DNA from: Torreya grandis
Taxonomy: Eukaryota; Streptophyta; Pinopsida; Cupressales; Taxaceae
DNA length: 64,000 nucleotides
Reading direction: 5' to 3'
Assembly (NCBI GenBank): GCA_037957365.1
Contig: JARHVA010002128.1
Coordinates: forward strand, 2,735,359 to 2,799,358
Shown here: piece after piece, positions 55,889-64,000 of the stretch
Layout of the letters: each line of letters starts with the position of its first letter
How positions within the stretch are numbered: the stretch's first letter is position 1
Notes under the pieces: generated by a model
What the model was told of the DNA's origin: nothing
Database searches by the model: none
The model's input: the letters and a program-made list of their open reading frames with translations, nothing else
Made by a program: the position numbers and the translations under genes

Positions 55889-58380
55889 ATGGCTGACTTT
55901 AGTGTTGAGTATTGTTTTACACAAGTTGTTGAGACATATAAAGCTTATGGCACTCCCTATCAGCCTTTGTGTGATTCTTACCACTATTTTTATGATCCAT
56001 ATAAATTCCAACATGACCCTTATCAATTCTATAATAAGCCTCCTCAATATCTTGTTTCTCCTAGTCAACCTAGCCACTTTTCACTTAGTTTATTTCCACT
56101 TTCAAGAAAATTATCTTGGGATATGATAAGTACATGATAGAGATTGTTAATATATTGGGACATGGTCATGATGTTATTATAAATCTCATTCATAAGGTGA
56201 GAGATTCATTAGAGTTGGTCAAAAGAGTGTGGGCACCTATTGAAAGAGATAATTAGTAAAGGCTTACAAGTGAATGTTAGATGTGGGTGGCCTAATTTCA
56301 TATTTAGAAGATAGGCTAAGAATTTATGAGGATCATCCTCACCAAGTTTATCATATCTCATATCCATCTCCACAAGATTGTTATCAATCTGACATGATTC
56401 CTACACATGAACTCAATCAAGCTTACTAAAGTCATCCTTTTCCCAATTAGCTGGAAGAGAAAGTTGAAAAGACAAGCTTGGTTTTTGAAGTAAATATTGA
56501 TAGGTATATTTAATTGGCTAATAGTAATACGTAATAGTACATATAATCATCAAAGGAATTAGAATATAATCCCCCATTTCCCTCTCCCATTATATCCCCA
56601 CCTCAAAGAGAGACTCCTAGATACGAAATCCCAAGTTGGAGACAAGGTGGAGAATCTGAGCCTAAGGAGATCCAAAGTTTCTTGAACAATTAATCCACTC
56701 CTCAAATTGCATAAATAAATAAATAAGAGATTCATAATCCTAAGGTGGAATAAGGTAGTGGAATCATGGGGAAATAAAGAGGATAAAAGTCTAGATAAAG
56801 AGTGTGAAGTTGAGAAAGAGCTTGATCCTATGCAAGACCCTCCCACCCTTCTTCAAGAGACTCCTTGTCTTCCATGTCATCCCTATTTTAGTCCTAATCC
56901 TCATGATGATAACTATCAACTTCAAGAGATAATTTTACAAGAGAACCTAACAAAGTGAATTGAAGAGCTAGAGTCAAGGATGAAATTGCTAAGTCGAATT
57001 GTGATGGAAGGTTTAAAGCCAAAAGAATATATTATGCCTAAAAATTCCCCATATAACATCCCTACAGACATTTATGAAATTGGATCAGATTTTAATGAAT
57101 TTATTTTCAAATGGAAGGAAGATAACCAAGCTATTTTATCCCAAGGTTTGCCTACCCTTCTTCAAGAACTATTAAAAGAATCACTTATAATGCATTCTCA
57201 ATATAATTTTGAGTCCTATGTTCCACTTCCACCAATTAGTTCATATTTTCCTCACCCCACCACCCTTTTCCTTGATATACCTATGGTGTGATAACCTAAA
57301 AAAGAACACTTGGTTGAGTAAAACTAAGAACTCTTGCTTGAAGAATGTGTAGCTCCTAGGCAGCCTCATTGGGCTAAGTCACCTGATTTCAAGATGCCTA
57401 GTCTTGGAATCACCAAGAAGGATAAAGATATTGAATATCTTGTATCCCTTTAGAAACAAATTCAAGTTATGAAAATTGAGATACAACTTGAAATCCCTCT
57501 AAAGGCCCTAAATGCTAAGGAAGAGGTGAATTCTTGTTTTGAGTTTTCTTGTTTGGTTGATAATGAAAAATGTCTTCTTTGTGTCAAAGAAGAAATCTTG
57601 GATGAAGTACTTTTGGGTTATAAAGAATAGGATGAAGGATCTTCTCCTTTTATTCCCCTTCATGATGCTGATCAAAGAGAAGATGAGGACTTATGGTAGT
57701 AATTAGAAAACATTTGAAATGAGTTTGAGTCTCTCAAGGGGTCTGTAACTCCCTTATAACTGATTGTAAGTGATGGTGAAAAATATGACATTTTAAAAAA
57801 TTTCATGGATGAATAATATAAAATTTCACCATAGCCTTTGGATGTCAAAACAAGATTCTACTTCCCTCAATCTTCCAAGGAACAAGAAACTATTCCTCTT
57901 AAAATCATGCTAACCAAGAAGATGCAAGTTGATCATGAAATGAAGAATGGGAAGTAATATGAAGTATGCTTACAAGTCCAAGATGAATATATTTACATTG
58001 GATACCTATTTAAATATGGTATACTTGAGATCATAGCAAGTGAGGTGACAATAAATAAGTCTGATCCATCATGTGTCCAATACAAAGAGCAACATACTTG
58101 GTACCATGAGTCATCTCATGAAGAAGGAGATGCAAGAAACTTTCCTTTTGATCTTGGAAAGGGAGGTATTATTAATTTTTATTTGTACATATTGGTTTGT
58201 TTTTTTATTCCCCTAAGTTCCTTGAGCACATGTGTGTGTGTCTTGTTAGTTTATTTACTTTATTTTGTGTGTCCTTTGCTTTGTGTGGTTGAGGTAGTCA
58301 ATTGGTCTTGTCTTGACCAAATCTTGTTGTCAATGGTCAAAGTACTCTCTCTATATTTTAGAATTAAAATTAATCCCTAA
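55889..58380 (+). pseudogene. L2 long decayed ORF, unknown protein
   Basis: It starts 206 bases after the presumed LTR end with MADFSVEYCFTQVVETYKAY and a Tyr-rich stretch (DPYKFQHDPYQFYNKPP). After frameshifts it continues in one frame from 56758 to 58380, with many stops but no further frameshift: EECVAPRQPHWAKSPDFKMP, QIQVMKIEIQLEIPLKALNA, CLVDNEKCLLCVKEEILDEV, REDEDLW, VQDEYIYIGYLFKYGILEII, SDPSCVQYKEQHTWYHESSH. It is acidic, with possible coiled-coil pieces. EDELW/EDEDLW followed by an (N/E)(V/I)...F..L pattern recalls the acidic repeat of L1. No zinc knuckle, DSGAS, RT or integrase motif was found. The last 60 codons (hydrophobic, from about 58165) may already be untranslated. Confidence 0.6.
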
Positions 58381-58448
58381 TCATAATTTATTGATAAGGA
58401 TACATATCCTTAGCATAGCAGGTATGCTACCCCTATGAGTCATCAATT

Positions 58449-61400
58449 TGTTAACCAAATTTGACCCTACAGGTCAAATTGGGACACCTATAGGAAAAAA
58501 AAATGATATTTATAGGTTTATAATGGGTTTAATATTATGTAATAAGGTGTATTATAGGTTATTTTATGTCATTATATATCATATTAGCCTTGGTCATTAG
58601 TCATTTTAGTCCTTATGTCCTTTTGAGCCATTTTGGGGTCAAAATGGGGTATTAAATGTGTTTTATAGCCTCCTTGGGAAGTTTGAAGGTTTAAAAAAGG
58701 TTATTTAATGTTCCATGTGTCATATTATTCCTTAATAAACTATGGTTCTTTAGAAAAAAGGGTAGTTTTCTTGAAAAAGGGAAGAGTTTGGCACTTGTAC
58801 GACCAATAATGGAGTGTGCCACATGGGATAATATCATGAGATGAATATTAAACTTCCTTAGATACATTTAAATTATTTAATTACTCTATAAGTTTCAAAA
58901 TTGAGCTAAAACTATTTTTCTCCTTCTTCACCCTTTCATGCACATAAAATTAGTCAACAAGTTTGTACTTGGTACGGTCATCAAAAGAGGTTTCAAGAAA
59001 AATTATCTTGGGGGTGTCTCATAAAATTATTTATATTATATTTTATGTTTATTTTGTAGAGGAATGGTGGTCTACTCTTTATTAACCATTCCTAAGAAGT
59101 TGACCTATCCAATTTGATTATTAATCTATGCACCCTATAGGTTTTGCCTTGGTTTGGACAAGACCATAAAATTAAATTGTTGATGTTGTTTCCATATGAT
59201 TTTTACTCCCTCATAAAATTATCCCCATAATTTTTTTCATGTTTCAAGGTGTTTGGATGGGTCAAATACATCAAATTTTGAAGAGAAGCACCATTCTATG
59301 CTACAAGAAAATTTTCACTATTTTTAGAGCCTCCAAGATTTGTTAGTGATTCCAAGGGATGATAATAAGTTCATTCACACATTTAAAATTTTATTTTTAT
59401 CTAATCCAATTCCAAGTTTATCTTATAAATCATAATTCATGAGGGTGCAATGATAAGGATCATGCATCCAATTTACCCTATGACTATCATACACAATCAA
59501 TCATGGTAAATCATGTGTATGGAACTTGTATGGAATATTCACATAGTTTTGATGAAGGTTACAAAGACTTGGTGTATATTTTATCAAAATTAAGTAATTA
59601 ATTAAGCATTTAAATGGTAAGAGAGGGATATTACAGTCATCTTGAACATGTAGGTACCATGGAGGGGAAATGTCACATTGAAATGAAGTTATAACTTGTT
59701 ATAAATTTTCACAAGTTAAATTGGATCAATTTTGGAATTTAAATAAGATACAATGGTTTTTTTAGTCTCATATATCATGGGTGTAGTTTATAACCCTAGT
59801 CACTACCTATAAGTAACTCAAACACACCTTCAGGTGTCCTCATAGGACCAATCATGTTAAGAGGGAGTGTATGAGCCAAATAAGGTTTTGAATGATCAAT
59901 AAATTCTATTTTTAATATTTTATAATAACCTAAAACTCATAATAAGATAAAAACTATGCATACTTCTCTCATTCCATTCACTATTTGTAGACATGAAAAT
60001 GGCCACCTACAGGTGTTAGTAGAGAGTTGAGGAATTGTTTTGAGGCATTAAAACACATGACAAAAAATTTCCTTTGAATATTGGTAGGTGTAATTGATCA
60101 TGGAAGATTTAATTTAAAGGATAAATTGGTAAATGTAAGGATATATCACCTTGGACATGAGATGATTGAGTTTTGGGATCAAATCCCCAAAAGTGCAAAA
60201 TATAGTTCTTTGATGTTGTGTTAATATTTTGCAACAGGGGTAAAAGGACTTTTGATGTAACATAATTGATTTTTATTGTATCATATATATATGAAAATTA
60301 ATACACAATGTTTTAGGGTTATATTACCAATGAATATTGTTTTTTTAGACGCCCAAAGTTGTGCTTTTATGTACTAAATCTAAGCATTATTATCTACAAG
60401 TCTGAGTCCAAAAGAGACCTTTTTCACCCAAAGTTTCACAATAGACTATGCACCATGTTTTGAGGGTTTAAAAACATTTAAAAATAGTTTATATAACATA
60501 ATTATCATCTAAATATGTTATATAACTATATATCAAGTCTCATGTACACCTACAAGTGTCCCTTCATAAGAAAGTGTTAACCTACAACCAACCCAAGGTG
60601 CAAGTTTGAGAGAGTGTTTCTCTCTTGTGGACTTAGAGATTGGTTGTAAACATTTTTTAACATATAAAATAATAATTATAGGTTATTATTTTGATTTTGT
60701 ATATTATAAACACTTTTATATTCCCCCTCATTTGACAATATGCACCTACAGCCAACTGTAGTTGATTGTATAAGTCATAGAGTAAGAAGGTTAGGATTCT
60801 TGAGGTGGACTTAGTATAAAAATTAATACATGTGTCAAAATCATTTATAATTGACATAAAATATTAAATTAATTCATAATAAATATACCCCCAAGGCCTA
60901 ATTCATGCAAACAACACCTATATGAGCTCTAAACAAGCAAAGCATAGTCAAAGGAAGAACTCAATCCTGACTAAACATAAAGTATGAGGGCTACATGAAA
61001 GTTTAGAGTGGTGAAAAAATATTGGAACATCTAAATAATGAGAATGAAAAAATTTATATATATTTTTTAAATTTAAATAAATAATAGAGGAGGGGATTTA
61101 ATCCAACATACACATTTCACATCAAAACACTGTGCATAGTCCCCCTTTTTGCATAGTTTGTCTTGAGTTTTGTTGAAGTTCGGGGGTCTATTGATAAAAT
61201 AAAGGGATAAAATTTGGTAGAGGATAATATTTAAAACTTTATAACCATATAAAATATCCAAATGGTCTAATTAAATAGGGTAAGTACCCTATGTTTTGTC
61301 TCAATAGAGGGCACTTCCCCTTATGCATAAAACCTGTAGTTTTGGAAAAAAGAGATAGAAGGATGGGTTTAAGAGTTGGGTGAACATTAATATAAGGTGT

Positions 61401-62710
61401 GTGGGATTTTTATAACACCTTAAAAAACATTAATAACCTTTATAATAAGTTATAATCTCAACAAATGGTTTAAATCATCAAGTATGTAGTCAAGCTTATG
61501 TAGGTTGGGTTTAGGCCTAAAGCCAAATGGAGAGTCATTTTCACTTCCAACATGAGAAGGGAATTATAATAAACCTGGTCATGATAATATGGTTATAAAA
61601 TATGTGTTTTAAATATTTTTATATAATTAAAACCATGAAAAATTCAATTTTGGGACTTTAGGACAACTCAGGCCTATTGGAATAGAGAAAAGAGCTCGAT
61701 AGGGCAAATTCGAATGCTCATATCTCCCTTGGCACATTGAATGGAGATTTAAGGATATTATATATGTTTATGGAGGTCCTGAGCTTTGATTTAGTGTATT
61801 TTTTTTAATTTCAACATCACAATCTTTTAATGAAACTAAGCTTAAGAGGGTAAAATAGGACTAAACCCTCTAAAACCCTTGCTAGTGACCAGTTTGAGAA
61901 AATGGAGTAGTAAATGCACCCAAATGGCATAGTTTGAATATAATAATAATTTTATTTTATATAAAACTCAATAAGATCCATAACATCTAGATGAGTTGTA
62001 TATAATTGTATGGATGGAGTACAAAATAAGGTTTTTTTACCTTTTGTGTGTTTTGTAGGTTCTAAGAATCTGAAGATGCCAATCACATGGAGGGGGAATA
62101 TTAAGACTTAAGATAACTCCCCATGATAATTTATTACATCAAAAAAACTCCTAGGTGCCTCAACAAATAAATTCATCTTAGCCATTCAAAACCGGCATAG
62201 TGACCAAGCTAGTGAGAAGGGTGGAAAACTTCAAGTAGGCTAATTTTAAGGTGTGTCTGATGCCTCTAAGGCCATGGAGGGTCCTTAAAACATGTAATTA
62301 ACCCCCTTTTATTTATTTTCATGCAAAAATTATGCCTTTTTGAAGTCCAATGTGCAAGGTGTGTGGAAGAGGAGTTTTCTTTGACTGTAGGCAGTGATGT
62401 CCTCACTTCCAAAAGATTCCAATTGATTAAAACTAAAATCAATGCATGGAGAGGCTTGTATGAAATTATTCCCTCATTCCAATCATTATACCTATCCATA
62501 TTCAATTTTTTATATTCAAACAAGGATAAATCATGATGGCTATTTTATGAGCTAGCAAAGGGAATTCTACACCATTTTTGATGAGTTTCATGACTTGGAA
62601 AGCCACTTGTCTCTTATGACCTTGCATGGTCCATTTTCACACCCTATTCTCATGAAAAATTAAATAATTTTCTCAAATTGACAAGTGTCCCTTGTGACCT
62701 TTTGAATTAT

Positions 62711-62773
<63 letters not shown>

Positions 62774-62818
62774 TCTCTCTCCTCTCTCTCTCACTCTCTC
62801 CTCTCCTCTCATCTCTCT

Positions 62819-62865
<47 letters not shown>

Positions 62866-62917
62866 TCTCTCTCTTCTCCCTCTCTCTCTCTCCTCCTCTC
62901 TCTCATCTCTTCATCTC

Positions 62918-62959
<42 letters not shown>

Positions 62960-62995
62960 TTCTCTCTCTCTCTCATCTCTCTCTTCTCTCTATAA
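58449..62995 (+). repeat. L2 3' LTR, truncated after the CT tract
   Basis: Starts TGTTAACCAAATTTGACC and follows the 5' LTR to about 54910. Beyond the CT tract no homology to the 5' LTR end is visible, so the last 0.7 kb is lost or replaced. Confidence 0.8.
62713..62992. repeat. (CT)n-rich tract
   Basis: About 280 bp of CT with CTC, CAT and TTC interruptions. The 5' LTR has only a short CTCTTCTCTCTCT at the matching place, so the expansion is specific to this copy. The Ser-Leu open frame over it is an artefact. Confidence 0.97.
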
Positions 62996-64000
62996 TACCC
63001 TCCTCATGAAAACTACCTTTATGAGCTTGTGAAGAAAGTGATGGAGGCAAGGAAGTAACTTTTGAAATTTTAGGACCTATACCTTCATTATAAACATGGA
63101 TTACATATATATAATTTTAAAGGACACTTATGCAACATTTTTTACCTGAATATGAACTCCCAAGTTTGTACAAGTGCATATAACTCTTTATTGAGTGTTA
63201 AAATGTAAGGAATTTGACCACTTTTTGACATCTTGACATAAATGATAGTTATATAACTCCCTCAAGAACCTTGGAAAGTTTGATTCTAGGGTGGATTTTA
63301 CTCTAATTTCTCTTCATTTTTTATAAAATAAGTCTCATATTCGTGGCTCCTCCTTCATGAACAATCACTAACACTCTAGGCATCTTTTTATGAAATTACA
63401 TTTAAGAGGGGTATGGTGTTGTGCATCTATTTCTTGTTTTCAATAATCTATGGATCTATATGATATTTATGAAGTGTTTATGGGTTAAAAATAATTCCCT
63501 CTCCATAGTGTTCTTATCATCCAAAACTTTTCTCTTTAATTTCCCCTTTAAGGAGATTTCCAAGTTTTGCCTTGTTTTCTCAAGTTGGCAACCATGGATG
63601 GGGTAACCTGAGTTTTGCAATGTGGTAGATGATCCTAAATATGATTAATATGATTGGGTCCATGTTTTAAAAGTATTATTAAAAATTAAGTTACCACTCC
63701 TTCAAAGCTACTTGCCTATATTCCCTAGTTCACTACCTTGTATATAGGATATACACTTACCGTCATCTTATGCTTGAGTTTTAAGAGGTTTGTACGAAGA
63801 ATGAATGGTGAAATTAATTTTTGAGCTCCTATCATATCTAAAAGGTTCATAATTTTCATTTCATGAATTTTAGATGCTATACAAGAGCAAGGTTGTCACT
63901 TCAAAAGATGAGTTGGCCATATTGGGTTCTCAGTCCTTGAAATTACAAATAGAGGCTTTGAAGGTTTTTAAGGGCCTCATTAAATGAACTTTGAATTTTA
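62996..64000. other. Unassigned DNA
   Basis: No clear match to other parts of the window. A short readable stretch near 63873-63986 (KVVTSKDELAILGSQSLKLQ, EALKVFKGLIK) has helix-like composition but no family that I recognise. The open frame at 63421-63606 is unsupported. Confidence 0.4.

Noticed and set aside
62678..62995. Ser-Leu open frame
   Set aside because: Artefact of the CT tract.

Overview
The window looks like heterochromatic or intergenic DNA from a large, repeat-rich plant nuclear genome. It is AT-rich, and every coding trace I can recognise belongs to an LTR retrotransposon: plant Ty1/copia, or Ty3/gypsy of chromovirus-like and Tat-like type. The rest is long simple repeats and AT-rich DNA I cannot assign. 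I found no host gene, rRNA, tRNA or CRISPR array. Giant LTRs, deep nesting and old, stop-riddled copies suggest a gymnosperm or another giant-genome plant, but the species cannot be read from the sequence.

Layout. (1) 1-2755: 3' part of an internally deleted copia element (Copia-1, + strand) with its 3' LTR. (2) 2756-6220: unassigned AT-rich DNA with a 267-bp tandem duplication and CA and ATT microsatellites. (3) 6221-about 14963: chromovirus-like gypsy (Gypsy-1, - strand) with integrase, RNase H, RT, protease, gag, a Met-initiator PBS and probably a very long 5' LTR. (4) 15199-15688: TA/CA microsatellite. (5) About 17785-20447: short LTR element with PBS and a truncated second LTR, cut by the next element. 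(6) 20448-34414: Gypsy-2 (- strand, Tat-like) with both LTRs, gag, protease, an RNase H upstream of RT, RT, a second RNase H, integrase N-terminus, a four-copy 86-bp tandem repeat and a long ORF after integrase. A solo LTR with perfect ATGAT target duplication sits in its upstream RNase H. (7) 34415-50437: L1, with a 5-kb LTR and a short gag-protease interior but no RT or integrase. Its 5' LTR carries Copia-2 (39131-43466, - strand), which has both LTRs and a perfect ATATT duplication. (8) 50611-about 62995: L2, a relative of L1 with about 5-kb LTRs and an interior coding only an unrecognised protein.

Order of events. Gypsy-2 interrupts the short LTR element and L1 abuts a cut Gypsy-2 LTR. 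Copia-2 then landed in L1, and the solo-LTR element landed in Gypsy-2. LTR pairs of L1, L2 and Gypsy-2 are visibly more diverged than those of Copia-2, which agrees. None of the elements looks autonomous now.

The most unusual material is: L1/L2 with giant LTRs studded with a CACCTAYAGGTG palindrome and interiors without pol; the Gypsy-2 ORF downstream of integrase; and a copia family lacking integrase that carries TGACG-type motif arrays in both its LTR and its coding connector.
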